The translations under genes and the position numbers were made by a program. A stretch of DNA of 39,350 bases from Clostridia bacterium (GTDB lineage Bacteria > Bacillota > Clostridia > Oscillospirales > Acutalibacteraceae): contig JAFXDE010000040.1 in the NCBI GenBank assembly GCA_017516315.1, positions 1-39,350 on the forward strand. The letters run 5' to 3'. Positions 7,952-17,432 of the stretch are shown one piece after another. The notes under the pieces were generated by a model. That model ran no database searches and was not told the origin of the DNA. It saw only the letters and a program-made list of their open reading frames with translations. Positions within the stretch are counted from its first letter, which is position 1; each line of letters starts with the position of its first letter.

Positions 7952-9077
7952 CTGAAGCTTCTTCATCAATGTCTCCGTTTTCGATAACCTTTTTAAGCTC
8001 ATCGAAGCTTATGTCGCTTTCCTCAAGAGACTGAGCAAAAGCATCGTTAAGACCGTCGGCAAAGGAAGAAAAATCACTGTCTTCACTTCCTGCAGAATCG
8101 AAAATTTTAGATATGTATGCACTGACATCGGGCATAGCAGCAGAACCGCCGGAAATGAAATCGTCATCAGTCGTAATTTCCTCTTTTTCGGGAACACTGA
8201 TTTCGTCAACTACTGTTTCAATCTCTAAATCAACAGCATCGTCTGCGGCTTCTTCCGCAAAAGCAACTTCTTTTTCTTCGGTAATTTCTTCCTCGGAACT
8301 ATTCTCGGTAAAATCAAAGGTAAACTCCCCGATTTCGTCAGCATTTATCTGCTTTGCCTCGATAATTTCAGTGTCCGGTGCAGTCTCAGGCTCAATGTCA
8401 GCTATAGAAAAATCAGCTACTGAATCAGCGGCGATTTTTACAGCTTTTTCTATTTCAGCCTTTAATCTGAAGGCCTCAGCCTTGATAAATTCGAGTTCTT
8501 CATTTGCTTTACGGATAACGGCATCAGCCTTTTCTCTCGCTGTCTGTGCATCCTTATAGGCGTCGGCGACGATTTTAGAGGCGTTAGAATTAGCATCCTC
8601 GATTAAGGCTACAGCCTTGGCGTTAACCTCGGCTATATATCTTTCCGAGAAGGATTTAGCCTGGTTACGGGTCATTTCAAGCTCGGTTTTTGCATTTTCG
8701 AGGGCGATTTCAGTGCTGTTAAGCTCCTGTGCATAAACTGCCTGTGCCTCTGCTGTCTTTTCTGCAATTATCTTCTGACCCTCGGCATTAGCCGCCTCGA
8801 TTACATCCTTAGCCTCCTGCTGTGCCTGCTCCACAGTTTTGTCAGATGTGGTCTTTGCCCAGATAAGAGCATCAGCTATCGCTCTTTTATTTTCGTTATA
8901 TTCATCAATTAAAGGAGTAATTGCAGAAAGTCTTTCCTTTAAAATATTATTGTCATTGTAGAGCTTATTATAATTCTGGAATACTCTCTGAATAAAAGCG
9001 TCTACCTCGCTTGCCTTATAACCGCCTTTACCAGCGAGTGAAAAACGCTGATTGATTATCTGATTGGGTACCATCAT
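7941..9077 (-). CDS. divIVA: DivIVA domain protein with long acidic tail
   Basis: This 378-residue protein begins with a DivIVA domain: NQRFSLAGKGGYKASEVDAF at about residues 5-24, followed by a coiled coil to about 215 that is rich in Ala, Glu and Lys. DivIVA proteins recognise negatively curved membrane at poles and septa and organise division or wall synthesis. The C-terminal 160 residues are strongly acidic and low in complexity and are not part of the standard family. The N-terminal methionine doublet and AGGAGAG upstream set the start. Placement directly after sepF is typical of Gram-positive division clusters. Confidence 0.9.
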   Translation of the reverse strand: MMVPNQIINQRFSLAGKGGYKASEVDAFIQRVFQNYNKLYNDNNILKERLSAITPLIDEYNENKRAIADALIWAKTTSDKTVEQAQQEAKDVIEAANAEGQKIIAEKTAEAQAVYAQELNSTEIALENAKTELEMTRNQAKSFSERYIAEVNAKAVALIEDANSNASKIVADAYKDAQTAREKADAVIRKANEELEFIKAEAFRLKAEIEKAVKIAADSVADFSIADIEPETAPDTEIIEAKQINADEIGEFTFDFTENSSEEEITEEKEVAFAEEAADDAVDLEIETVVDEISVPEKEEITTDDDFISGGSAAMPDVSAYISKIFDSAGSEDSDFSSFADGLNDAFAQSLEESDISFDELKKVIENGDIDEEASDDE

Positions 9078-9105
9078 AAAAATCTCTCCTGTAATTTATT
9101 TTAGA

Positions 9106-9708
9106 TCAGAAATTTCCGAAGTCATCTAAATCGACCTGACCGTAGAAATCGCCGTGAAGCTCTACACTCTCAGGAAGGAAAGCGCAGATGTTTTCAGTAA
9201 AGCGAGTGAAAATAGAATTGGTAACATACTTAGCGCCGTCAAGGAAGTCCATAGCTCTTCTCTTCTGATCATCCGTAAGAAGGCCGAGATTAACGACAAC
9301 CATAGCGTTCTGGTCGATCATTATATTCGCTACATTCTTAGCGTCATAAATATCGTGTAAGGCTATGAAATTAAGCTTGAACTTACCCTGAGCCTTAGGA
9401 GTGCCCATATTGTAAATATTGCTCTTAGGCTGCTGCTTAGCAGATTTAAATTCGTTTACAGGTCTCTCAGCTCTCTTAGGCTTAGAGGCAGTCTCACCGT
9501 ATTTTACATACTCGGGAGGATTGATAGAATCATCAGAGGAATATGCGAAGGGAGAAGCTTCCTCTTCATCGTAGTAATCATCAGCGCCGTCGCTGTATTC
9601 GTAGCCGTCCTCTTCATCCTCGTATTCTACATCGTTTTCGTCATATCCTCTTTCATCGGGTATAAAATGCTCCTCGAATTTTGATTTGATATTTTTAACA
9701 AAGCCCAT
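9106..9708 (-). CDS. sepF: Cell division protein SepF
   Basis: SepF is an FtsZ-binding, membrane-tethered protein that aligns FtsZ filaments at the septum. The N-terminal amphipathic helix MGFVKNIKSKFEEHF would bind membrane. It is followed by an unusually acidic Asp/Glu/Tyr-rich linker (residues about 18-60). The globular SepF domain spans roughly 110-190, with VVNLGLLTDDQKRRAMDFL typical of the family. The total of 200 residues is slightly longer than B. subtilis SepF because of the linker. It sits 21 nt after the YggS-like gene, the same yggS-sepF-divIVA order as in B. subtilis ylmE-sepF-ylmG-ylmH-divIVA, but without ylmG and ylmH. Confidence 0.94.
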   Translation of the reverse strand: MGFVKNIKSKFEEHFIPDERGYDENDVEYEDEEDGYEYSDGADDYYDEEEASPFAYSSDDSINPPEYVKYGETASKPKRAERPVNEFKSAKQQPKSNIYNMGTPKAQGKFKLNFIALHDIYDAKNVANIMIDQNAMVVVNLGLLTDDQKRRAMDFLDGAKYVTNSIFTRFTENICAFLPESVELHGDFYGQVDLDDFGNF

Positions 9709-9729
9709 TTTAATTACTCCTTTCAGTTT

Positions 9730-10458
9730 TTAATATAATCTCGGTCCGAAAACAGAAGAACCTATTCTTACAAGATTTGATCCGCAAAGTATGGCCTGCT
9801 CATAATCGCCGGACATACCCATAGAGAGAATCGATATATCAGTATTATCTAACTTTTTACTCTTTATGTCAATAAATATTTCGTGCATTTTTGAAAAATA
9901 TTTCATAAGCTCAGCTTCGCTGTCACATATCGGTGGAATAGTCATAAGGCCCTTTACCTTAACAGCAGGAAGCTCGATAATCTGATACAGCAATTCATCA
10001 AGCATATCAGCGGGAATACCTGTCTTGCTTTCTTCTCCGCCGATATTAACCTCAATGAGACATTCAGTAGTAATTCCCTTAGCCGCACTTCTTTTAGAAA
10101 TCTCCATAGCAATCTTTAGTGAGTCTACCGATTCTATCATAGAAACCTCGCCAACTATCTGCTTTACCTTATTAGTCTGCAAATGACCTATTAGGTGCGC
10201 TTCACATCCGTCCAGCTTAAGATACGGCTTTTTGGAAAGAAGCTCCTGTACCTTGTTCTCACCGATAAGAGTAATGCCTCTTTCCAAAGCACGGTTAATG
10301 AATATAGGCTCTACGGTTTTGGTAACAGCCATAAAGCTTATATCCTCAAATTTCCGTGAGCTTTTAACAGCAGCCTCGTTAATACGTTCTTTAATAAATT
10401 CAATATTATAATCTATATTTCTGAAGCGCTCTTCAGCTGATAAGCATTCCATCTTCAA
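9730..10458 (-). CDS. YggS/YlmE family pyridoxal phosphate homeostasis protein
   Basis: This 242-residue protein belongs to the PLPBP family (YggS in E. coli, YlmE in B. subtilis). These are TIM-barrel proteins that bind pyridoxal 5'-phosphate and buffer it without known catalysis. The PLP lysine lies in FMAVTKTVEP at about residues 42-51. IGENKVQELLSK and HLIGHLQTNKVK follow, and MSGDYEQAILCGSNLVRIGS provides the phosphate-binding region. The gene overlaps the end of the HlyD-like gene. The first codon appears to be TTG at 10458 with GGGG seven bases upstream; an ATG at 10452 is an alternative. Confidence 0.93.
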   Translation of the reverse strand: MKMECLSAEERFRNIDYNIEFIKERINEAAVKSSRKFEDISFMAVTKTVEPIFINRALERGITLIGENKVQELLSKKPYLKLDGCEAHLIGHLQTNKVKQIVGEVSMIESVDSLKIAMEISKRSAAKGITTECLIEVNIGGEESKTGIPADMLDELLYQIIELPAVKVKGLMTIPPICDSEAELMKYFSKMHEIFIDIKSKKLDNTDISILSMGMSGDYEQAILCGSNLVRIGSSVFGPRLY

Positions 10459-11743
10459 TATGCATCCCCTTTACTATAATTTTATCATAAAGGCCGAGAC
10501 TGCGATAATTTTCGGTAGCCTCTTCGTCTACAACCTTATTTCCCTCTTCATCTTTCTTATATACGATGTATCTGTCAGCGATTACATAGTCATCACCGTA
10601 GTAAGAAATGCTTATCGGTGTAAACTTAACATAATTTCCGAGAACTACATATACACCCTTTATACCTTCATCGTTCTCGGCGATGGCGTCGCTGCTTATT
10701 CTGAAGCCGTTGTAATCCTTCACGGTTATAGCCGCATCCTCGATTCTCAGATTAGCAAGATCCTCATTCATAGAAGTGCACTGAAGAACCACTGTAATAG
10801 TATCACCGTTAAGCTCAGATACACTGTATACCTTCATTGTAATGTCTTCTATTCCTTTTTCGGGAAAATCAACTGTTACATAATAGCCTGTCTTTATAAC
10901 CGAGGCGTCAGTAATAGAAGTATCGAAGATAAAATACCAGGTGTGTTGTGCGATGATTTTTCCGAAAGCATTACCGTCAAGAACCTTTTCGGAATTTATG
11001 AGCTTTGAGCCTTCATTTACAGCGACCTTTTTATTTTTTACATCCTCATAGGATTTCACAGCCTCATAACCGTCTACATTTCCTACGAAATATCCCGAAT
11101 AGGAGGATTTGATTTCGCCACTCTTTTTAAAGGTCTTTTTTACAGCTTTAAGCTCTTTTTTGACTTCCTTTATGCGCGAATCAATATCGAAGCCCGAGCC
11201 TGTAGCAATCTGCTTTGTAGAGACCTTAGAAATGAAGCTGCTTACGGAATCATCGAGAGAAGACAGGTCATTTCCGTTTACGGTACCGACATAATCGTCC
11301 ACCGAGCTATAAATACTCGAATTAAGATAAACTACATTGACATAATTCAGCTCGCCCTGGCTTTTAAGATTTTCCAAATCCTCGAGCTTCGCTTCGAGCT
11401 CCTTTGACGCAAGATAATTTTCAGCCTGCTCTTCACTTTTAAAAGTAATAGCTATCGTGTCATTCATACCGACATTGGCGCTGTCTGTAAGCACGGGAAC
11501 ATAAATCTTATTATTATCTTTATAAAGGATAGAAACATTTTTACCGTTCTTGACTCTGTTTTCGTCTCTGACGGCAAAGCCCTTTACATTAAGCTTCTCC
11601 TGCTGGGTATACTTGAGAGCATACTCAAATTCTATCTTGCCCGTGCTTTTGGAATAAACATACTGCGAAGCATAAAGCACAGCAAGAACGGCAAAGGATA
11701 TAAGCATAATCAATACTATTTTTTTGTCTTTAGATGAATTCAT
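10433..11743 (-). CDS. HlyD-like periplasmic adaptor / membrane fusion protein
   Basis: This 436-residue protein has one N-terminal membrane anchor (about residues 8-28) and an extracytoplasmic part. Two segments with beta-barrel/lipoyl-like character flank a coiled coil at about 100-130 and 195-215 (for example LEAKLEDLENLKSQ and KEVKKELKAVKKTF). This layout resembles HlyD-family adaptor proteins. No transporter gene adjoins it. It lies 3 nt after miaA and upstream of the yggS-sepF-divIVA genes, a context suggesting an envelope or septal role. The specific function is unknown; assignment to the HlyD fold rests on architecture and not on an exact motif. Confidence 0.75.
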   Translation of the reverse strand: MNSSKDKKIVLIMLISFAVLAVLYASQYVYSKSTGKIEFEYALKYTQQEKLNVKGFAVRDENRVKNGKNVSILYKDNNKIYVPVLTDSANVGMNDTIAITFKSEEQAENYLASKELEAKLEDLENLKSQGELNYVNVVYLNSSIYSSVDDYVGTVNGNDLSSLDDSVSSFISKVSTKQIATGSGFDIDSRIKEVKKELKAVKKTFKKSGEIKSSYSGYFVGNVDGYEAVKSYEDVKNKKVAVNEGSKLINSEKVLDGNAFGKIIAQHTWYFIFDTSITDASVIKTGYYVTVDFPEKGIEDITMKVYSVSELNGDTITVVLQCTSMNEDLANLRIEDAAITVKDYNGFRISSDAIAENDEGIKGVYVVLGNYVKFTPISISYYGDDYVIADRYIVYKKDEEGNKVVDEEATENYRSLGLYDKIIVKGMHIEDGMLIS

Positions 11744-11746
11744 ATA

Positions 11747-12682
11747 TTAATCACCCGAATGCTTTTCTATTATTTCAGCTGCGATATCAACTATTTCGCT
11801 GCTACCGTACCTGTCAATCTCAATCCAATTGATATTTCCATTTCGGCGAAACCAGGTAAGCTGTCTTTTAGCATACCTTCTGGTTTCCATTTTAAGCCTT
11901 TCGGTCGCTTCTTCGAGAGAAATCAATCCGTCGAAATAAGGCTTCAGCTCCTTATAGCCTATAGCCTGCTTCGCCGTAGCAGAATAATCACTCGAAAAGA
12001 ACTCCTCAGCCTCCCGAAGCAGTCCGCTTTCAAGCATTATATCGACGCGTTTATTTATACGCTCGTAAAGAAACTGTCTGTCTGAGGCCGTAAGTCCTAT
12101 TACACACCAGTCAAATTCACTTTCCTCGAGATGGGAAAGCCTGTCCTGTTCAGTAATGGTTTTGCCTGTAGAAAGATAAACCTCTAAAGCACGGATAATT
12201 CTCTTTCTGTCATTAAGATGTAGTCTCCGAGCCGCCTCGGGATCTACTTCTTTGAGCTTCTCGAAAAGATGCTCTATCCCCTTTTCGTCAGCCATTTTCT
12301 CCAGCTCAGAACGTACATTACTTTTTTCGTAATCAAAAAATGAAGTGTTTTTTATAAGAGTATCGATATATAAGCCGGTTCCTCCGCAAACGACCGGAAG
12401 CTTACCGAGAGATAAAATTTCCTTAATCGCTCTGACGGCATCGTTTTTATACATCGCTACACTGTACTCGTCGTTACAGTCGACAAAACCGATAAGATGA
12501 TGTCTGATTTCAGACATTTCTTCCTCAGTAGGCTTCGCTGTAGCGATGTCCATATTTTTATAAATCTGCATGGAATCAGCCGAAACCACCTCGCCGTTAA
12601 ATCTTTTGGCGATTTCTATGGCAAGAGAGGTTTTACCCGATGCTGTCGGCCCTGCAACTACAATAACTAAAGGCTTTTTCAT
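11747..12682 (-). CDS. miaA: tRNA dimethylallyltransferase MiaA
   Basis: MiaA adds a dimethylallyl group from DMAPP to adenine 37 of tRNAs reading UNN codons, the first step of ms2i6A synthesis. The P-loop GPTASGKTSLAIEIAKRF is at residues 11-28. It is followed by VVSADSMQIYKNMDIATAKP and HHLIGFVD, which are strongly diagnostic. The tRNA-binding region includes QAIGYKEL and RYAKRQLTWFRRN near the C-terminus. At 311 residues the length is normal. It follows mutL by 15 nt. MiaB, which methylthiolates the product, is encoded upstream in the same array, so both steps of the modification are co-oriented. Confidence 0.97.
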   Translation of the reverse strand: MKKPLVIVVAGPTASGKTSLAIEIAKRFNGEVVSADSMQIYKNMDIATAKPTEEEMSEIRHHLIGFVDCNDEYSVAMYKNDAVRAIKEILSLGKLPVVCGGTGLYIDTLIKNTSFFDYEKSNVRSELEKMADEKGIEHLFEKLKEVDPEAARRLHLNDRKRIIRALEVYLSTGKTITEQDRLSHLEESEFDWCVIGLTASDRQFLYERINKRVDIMLESGLLREAEEFFSSDYSATAKQAIGYKELKPYFDGLISLEEATERLKMETRRYAKRQLTWFRRNGNINWIEIDRYGSSEIVDIAAEIIEKHSGD

Positions 12683-12697
12683 TCAAATACTCCGATT

Positions 12698-14734
12698 TTA
12701 CTGTATTCTGCCGAACATTTTTTCAAGCTCGTACTTTGTAAGCTCGAGCAAAACAGGTCTTCCGTGAGGACAGTATCTCACCTCATCATCATAAAGCACA
12801 GCCTCAGCAAGAACCTTCATTTCAGCGGTTGAATTTTTATAACCTGCTTTAATGGCAGCCTTGCAGGCGGAGGTATGATGAATTCTGTCGATCTTTTCTG
12901 TTTCGATATTTGTTCGGTTTTCGGAAAGATAAAGTGCCATTTCTACTATGGTATCCTCGATGTCATCACCTGAAATCAGCATAGGACATTCACGGACAAT
13001 AACCGTACCCGTACCGAAATCTTCAACGAGATAGCCCGCCTTAGAGAATACATCGAGATTTTCGATTATTGTATTATACTCGTTTTTATTAAGAGTAACG
13101 GTTATCGGCGTGAGAAGAACCTGAGAGGACACATTATCCTTCGCATTCTTTTTGATTTTATTATAGATAATTCTTTCGTGAGCTGCATGCTTGTCTATGA
13201 GACAAACCTTATTATCGTATTCGCATATAATATAGGTTTTAAATGCCTCGCCTAAAAGTCTCAAGGGTCTCGGTGCAGGCTTCGAATCAGTAATAACTAC
13301 CTTTTTTTCTTCGTGCTTATGAACCGTATTTGTATCTGCGGCTGATATATTCTTAAGCTCAGGCTGTTCTGTAATTCTGACTTCCGGCTTATTTGTCCTA
13401 ACAGGTGCAGGAGTATCAGCTTTCGGCTGAACGCGTTTTTTAAAGGAAGAAACCAAATCGGGCTCATCTGCATCTGTGAAGCCTTTATTGATATGATCAG
13501 GTGCAGAAACGGAATTACTGCTTCTGAACTCGGAAGATGACATATTTTTCCAAAACGGCTTTTCAGCTTTCGAAGGTACAGAAGCTGAAGAGGTATGCTT
13601 TGTTACAGTGCTGTTCAAGGTTTTCGCCTCAGACTGTTTAAAAGTAGTCGGAGAATCCTCCTCTACCATCTGAAGCTGAGCATAATCCGGCTTGGCTTTT
13701 TCAGTAAGCTTAGCCATTTTAGCCGAATCTACCTGTGGTGCGCTGTCAAAATCAGTCAATGCACCCTTAACGGCATAATAAACTGCAGTGGACACCTTTC
13801 TCTCATCACTGAAACGGACCTCTGTTTTGGCAGGATGAACATTTACATCCACAGTTTCAGGTCTGACATAAACATTAAGGACACAGCTCGGAAATTTTCC
13901 GACCATAATTGTGTTTTTATAGGCATTTTCCATAGATGCCATAATTGAACGGGATTTTATATTTCTGTTATTGAGGAAAAAATACTGCATAGCTCTCGAG
14001 GGACGCGAGCAGACAGGCTTACATACATAACCGCTTACCTTTATTCCGTCAAGCTCATAATCTACCTCGAGAAGGCTTTCTGCGAAGGTTCGCCCGAAAA
14101 CAGAATAAATAGCTGAGAGAAGCTTTCCGTCACCGGGAGTTATAAGAGATTGCTTTCCCTCGCGGATAAATCTTATACTGATTTCAGGATGTGAAAGTGC
14201 TATCTTGTCCACTACATCAGCCACAGCATTAGCCTCGGAAACGTCACGCTTAAGGAACTTCATACGGGCCGGTGTGTTATAAAACAAATCTCTTACGACA
14301 ATGGTAGTTCCGTTTGGACAGCCTGCCGCATCGTAGGCTGTCTGGACACCGCCTTCGATAGTGTAGGCAGTACCCATTTCCTCTTCTATGGTTTTAGTAA
14401 GAAGCTCTGTACGGGAGACAGCCGCTATGGATGCAAGTGCCTCACCGCGGAAGCCGAGAGTGAAGATAGAATTGAGATCATCCACATCCTTAACCTTGCT
14501 TGTGGCATGGCTGAGAAAGGCTTTAGGAACATCCTCTCTGCATATACCGCAGCCGTTATCTGTTATTCGGATATATGTAACTCCGCCGTTCCGTATCTCT
14601 AAGGTTATTGTAGTTGCGCCGGCATCAATAGAGTTTTCCATAAGCTCCTTAACTACCGATGCAGGTCTTTCGACAACTTCACCGGCAGCAATTAATTCTG
14701 CTATATGCTTTGATAATACATTAATTCTCGCCAT
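12698..14734 (-). CDS. mutL: DNA mismatch repair protein MutL (endonuclease type)
   Basis: MutL links MutS mismatch recognition to strand incision. The N-terminal GHKL ATPase carries NSIDAGATTI, TDNGCGI, SHATSKV and LGFRGEALAS. A variable Ser/Pro/Lys-rich linker spans about 345-490. The C-terminal domain has the zinc-dependent endonuclease signature DKHAAHER at residues 514-521 (family consensus DQHAxxER), plus SACKAAIKAG and CPHGRP near 655. It should therefore nick DNA itself, as expected in a lineage without MutH. It is 678 residues long and starts at an ATG with AAAGGAAG upstream, 21 nt after mutS. Confidence 0.97.
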   Translation of the reverse strand: MARINVLSKHIAELIAAGEVVERPASVVKELMENSIDAGATTITLEIRNGGVTYIRITDNGCGICREDVPKAFLSHATSKVKDVDDLNSIFTLGFRGEALASIAAVSRTELLTKTIEEEMGTAYTIEGGVQTAYDAAGCPNGTTIVVRDLFYNTPARMKFLKRDVSEANAVADVVDKIALSHPEISIRFIREGKQSLITPGDGKLLSAIYSVFGRTFAESLLEVDYELDGIKVSGYVCKPVCSRPSRAMQYFFLNNRNIKSRSIMASMENAYKNTIMVGKFPSCVLNVYVRPETVDVNVHPAKTEVRFSDERKVSTAVYYAVKGALTDFDSAPQVDSAKMAKLTEKAKPDYAQLQMVEEDSPTTFKQSEAKTLNSTVTKHTSSASVPSKAEKPFWKNMSSSEFRSSNSVSAPDHINKGFTDADEPDLVSSFKKRVQPKADTPAPVRTNKPEVRITEQPELKNISAADTNTVHKHEEKKVVITDSKPAPRPLRLLGEAFKTYIICEYDNKVCLIDKHAAHERIIYNKIKKNAKDNVSSQVLLTPITVTLNKNEYNTIIENLDVFSKAGYLVEDFGTGTVIVRECPMLISGDDIEDTIVEMALYLSENRTNIETEKIDRIHHTSACKAAIKAGYKNSTAEMKVLAEAVLYDDEVRYCPHGRPVLLELTKYELEKMFGRIQ

Positions 14735-14755
14735 AAAGTCATCGCTTCCTTTCTT

Positions 14756-17389
14756 TTACATACCCGACTGCCTTGCCTTTGTAACGAGCTCATAAAGTGT
14801 CGTCAGGGCTTCAAGAGGGGTAAGTGTGTTAATATCAATGTTTTTAATAGTATCAATTATCTCGTCATCAAAGGTTGACTTAAGAGAAATCTGGAGATTT
14901 TCCTCTTCCTGCTCATCAAAGACGATGTTTTTCATCAGGGATTTCTGATCCGGATTCATCGCCTCAAGCTCAGCGAGAATCTGTCGCGCTCTGGAAACTA
15001 CAGAGTTAGGGATACCTGCCAGCTTAGCAACCTCGATACCGTAGCTGCCGTCGGCGGCACCTCTGACTATTCTTCTGAGGAAGGTTATGGTGTCACCCTT
15101 TTTCTTGACAGAAATATTATAGTTTCTTATGCCGTCAAGCTGATTTTCGAGCTCGGTAAGCTCGTGATAGTGAGTGGAAAAGAGGGTTTTTGCGCCTAAT
15201 TTTTTCTTATCAACTATATATTCCAGAACAGCTCTCGCTATACTCATACCGTCAAAGGTAGAGGTACCTCTGCCGACCTCATCAAGTATAATAAGGCTGT
15301 TTTTATTAGCGTTTTTAATTATGTTCGATACCTCATTCATCTCGACCATAAAGGTAGATTGACCTGTAGCAAGGTCGTCGGAAGCACCGACTCGAGTAAA
15401 TATACTGTCAATTATAGAAAGCTCTGCTCTTTTCGCAGGGACAAAGGAGCCTATCTGTGCCATAAGGCAAATAAGGGCAACCTGTCGCATATATGTAGAT
15501 TTACCTGCCATATTCGGCCCCGTGATAATGGAGCATCTGTCGTCAGCGCAATCCATATAGGTATCATTCGGAACAAAGGGTGCGCCGTCTAAAAGAAGCT
15601 CTACAACGGGATGTCTGCCCTCGGTAATATCAATTACAGCAGTATTATTCATCACGGGACAAACATAATTATTTGAAACGGCTGTTTTAGCAAAAGCACA
15701 AAGCACATCCGTAACAGCTATAGCCGAAGCTGTCGCTTTTATTCTGTTATATTCGTCAGCTACGCTTCTTCTTATCTGACAGAAAATCTCATATTCGATT
15801 TTTACTATTCTTTCTTCTGCGCCAAGAACCTTGCTTTCGTAATCCTTAAGCTCCTGGGTTATATATCTCTCTGCATTGGCGAGAGTTTGTTTCCTTATAT
15901 AATCATCGGGTACGAGCTCCTTGAATGAGTTTGTAACCTCAATATAATAGCCGAATACCCTGTTATAGCCTACTCTTAATTTAGTTATGCCTGTTCTTTC
16001 TTTTTCACGCGCCTCTATTTCTCTGATATAACCTTCACCGTTGGATTTAATATCCTTAAGTGAATCCAGCTCAGCATTAAAGCCGGCCTTGATCATACCT
16101 CCCTCTCTTATACTGAAGGGAGCTTCGGGGTCTATGGCTGCATCGATAAGATTATAGACATCCTCAAGAAGGTCCATATTCTCATACTGCTGCTTCAGAT
16201 AGGCGCAGGCAGAATCGGAAAGCAAGGCCTTGATCTGAGGCAAAGCGGAAATAGTCTGCTTTAATGAGTTCAGATCTTTACCGTTTGCGCTTTCAAAAAC
16301 TATTCTTGTCATAAGTCTTTCGATATCAAAAATACCCGAAAGTGCCTCAGACAGATCAGAAAGCTTCATAATGTTATCAACCAATTCGCCTACAGCATTG
16401 TGTCTGCGGGTGATAAGATTATAATTCACCAAAGGCTTTTCAAGCCAAGAGCGTAAAAGCCTTTTACCCATAGCAGTTTTAGTTTTATCGAGTACCCAGA
16501 GAAGTGAGCCTTTTTTCTCTCTGCTTCTCATAGTTTCCGTGATTTCAAGGTCTCTTTTAGTGGAATAATCCATTTTCATATACTGACTGTCAGAATAGAA
16601 ATTTATTTCACGGATATTATCAAGATTATTCTTCTGAACAGTCTTTAAGTATCTTAGTGCCGCACCTAAAGCTATTACGGCATCAGGACATTTATCTACA
16701 TTAAGTGAAGAGAGCATATCTGAACCGAAGTGTTCGGCACATTCCCTGTAATTATCTTCGAAGTCGAAAAATCTGTCTTCGGGTATTTCACAGATAGCAC
16801 CGACCTTCTTTTTAATAAAGGATGAAATGTTTTTATTCTCAGAAACACTTCTGCTCAGAACTATTTCGCTCGGTGAAAACACACCAAGCTCATTGATTAT
16901 TTTGTTTTCAAGATTTTTACAGCTTTCTACGAATGTAAGATTAACCGTGCCTGTAGACACATCGCAGAAGCAGATACCTGCACCCTCATCATTAAGATAA
17001 ACTGAGGTCAGATAATTATTTCTCGACTCATCGAGCATAGAGTTTTCGATGATGCTGCCCTTTGTAATTACACGGATAACATCTCTTTTAACTATTCCCT
17101 TAGCTGTGGCAGGATCCTCCACCTGTTCACATATCGCTACCTTAAAGCCGTTACTTACGAGCTTTGCTATATAGTTATCAGCTGAGTGAAAGGGTACACC
17201 GCACATAGGTGCCTTTTCACCGCCTCCGCATGCTCTTCCGGTAAGAGTAAGCTCGAGAACAGCTGAAGCTGTTTTGGCATCATCGTAAAACATCTCGTAA
17301 AAATCGCCCAGTCGGAAAAACAAAATAGTATCCGGATATTCCTTTTTGATTTCAAAGTACTGTGCCATCATTGGTGTCATTTCGGACAT
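14756..17389 (-). CDS. mutS: DNA mismatch repair protein MutS
   Basis: MutS recognises mismatches and small loops. The N-terminal domain has the mismatch-wedging Phe-x-Glu motif in GDFYEMFYDD (F30-Y31-E32). The clamp and lever domains follow. The C-terminal ATPase has Walker A GPNMAGKSTYMRQ, the ABC-like signature TGQSTFMVEM, Walker B LIILDEVGRGTSTFDG, and the H-loop STHYHEL. At 877 residues it has the normal full length of MutS1 and is not MutS2. The ATG has AGGAGG upstream. mutS-mutL-miaA are consecutive, a common arrangement. Confidence 0.98.
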   Translation of the reverse strand: MSEMTPMMAQYFEIKKEYPDTILFFRLGDFYEMFYDDAKTASAVLELTLTGRACGGGEKAPMCGVPFHSADNYIAKLVSNGFKVAICEQVEDPATAKGIVKRDVIRVITKGSIIENSMLDESRNNYLTSVYLNDEGAGICFCDVSTGTVNLTFVESCKNLENKIINELGVFSPSEIVLSRSVSENKNISSFIKKKVGAICEIPEDRFFDFEDNYRECAEHFGSDMLSSLNVDKCPDAVIALGAALRYLKTVQKNNLDNIREINFYSDSQYMKMDYSTKRDLEITETMRSREKKGSLLWVLDKTKTAMGKRLLRSWLEKPLVNYNLITRRHNAVGELVDNIMKLSDLSEALSGIFDIERLMTRIVFESANGKDLNSLKQTISALPQIKALLSDSACAYLKQQYENMDLLEDVYNLIDAAIDPEAPFSIREGGMIKAGFNAELDSLKDIKSNGEGYIREIEAREKERTGITKLRVGYNRVFGYYIEVTNSFKELVPDDYIRKQTLANAERYITQELKDYESKVLGAEERIVKIEYEIFCQIRRSVADEYNRIKATASAIAVTDVLCAFAKTAVSNNYVCPVMNNTAVIDITEGRHPVVELLLDGAPFVPNDTYMDCADDRCSIITGPNMAGKSTYMRQVALICLMAQIGSFVPAKRAELSIIDSIFTRVGASDDLATGQSTFMVEMNEVSNIIKNANKNSLIILDEVGRGTSTFDGMSIARAVLEYIVDKKKLGAKTLFSTHYHELTELENQLDGIRNYNISVKKKGDTITFLRRIVRGAADGSYGIEVAKLAGIPNSVVSRARQILAELEAMNPDQKSLMKNIVFDEQEEENLQISLKSTFDDEIIDTIKNIDINTLTPLEALTTLYELVTKARQSGM

Positions 17390-17432
17390 ATTGTTTTTCC
17401 TCCTGAGTTTTCTACGAAAATAAAATCAAAAA

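Noticed and set aside
7952-8002. Longer LspA start inside divIVA
   Set aside because: It would overlap divIVA by 62 nt and extend LspA past family length; the ATGATG at the divIVA stop fits better.
8113-8559. 148-residue Ser/Ala-rich plus-strand frame opposite divIVA
   Set aside because: The antisense of an Ala/Glu-rich coiled coil naturally lacks stops; no gene evidence.
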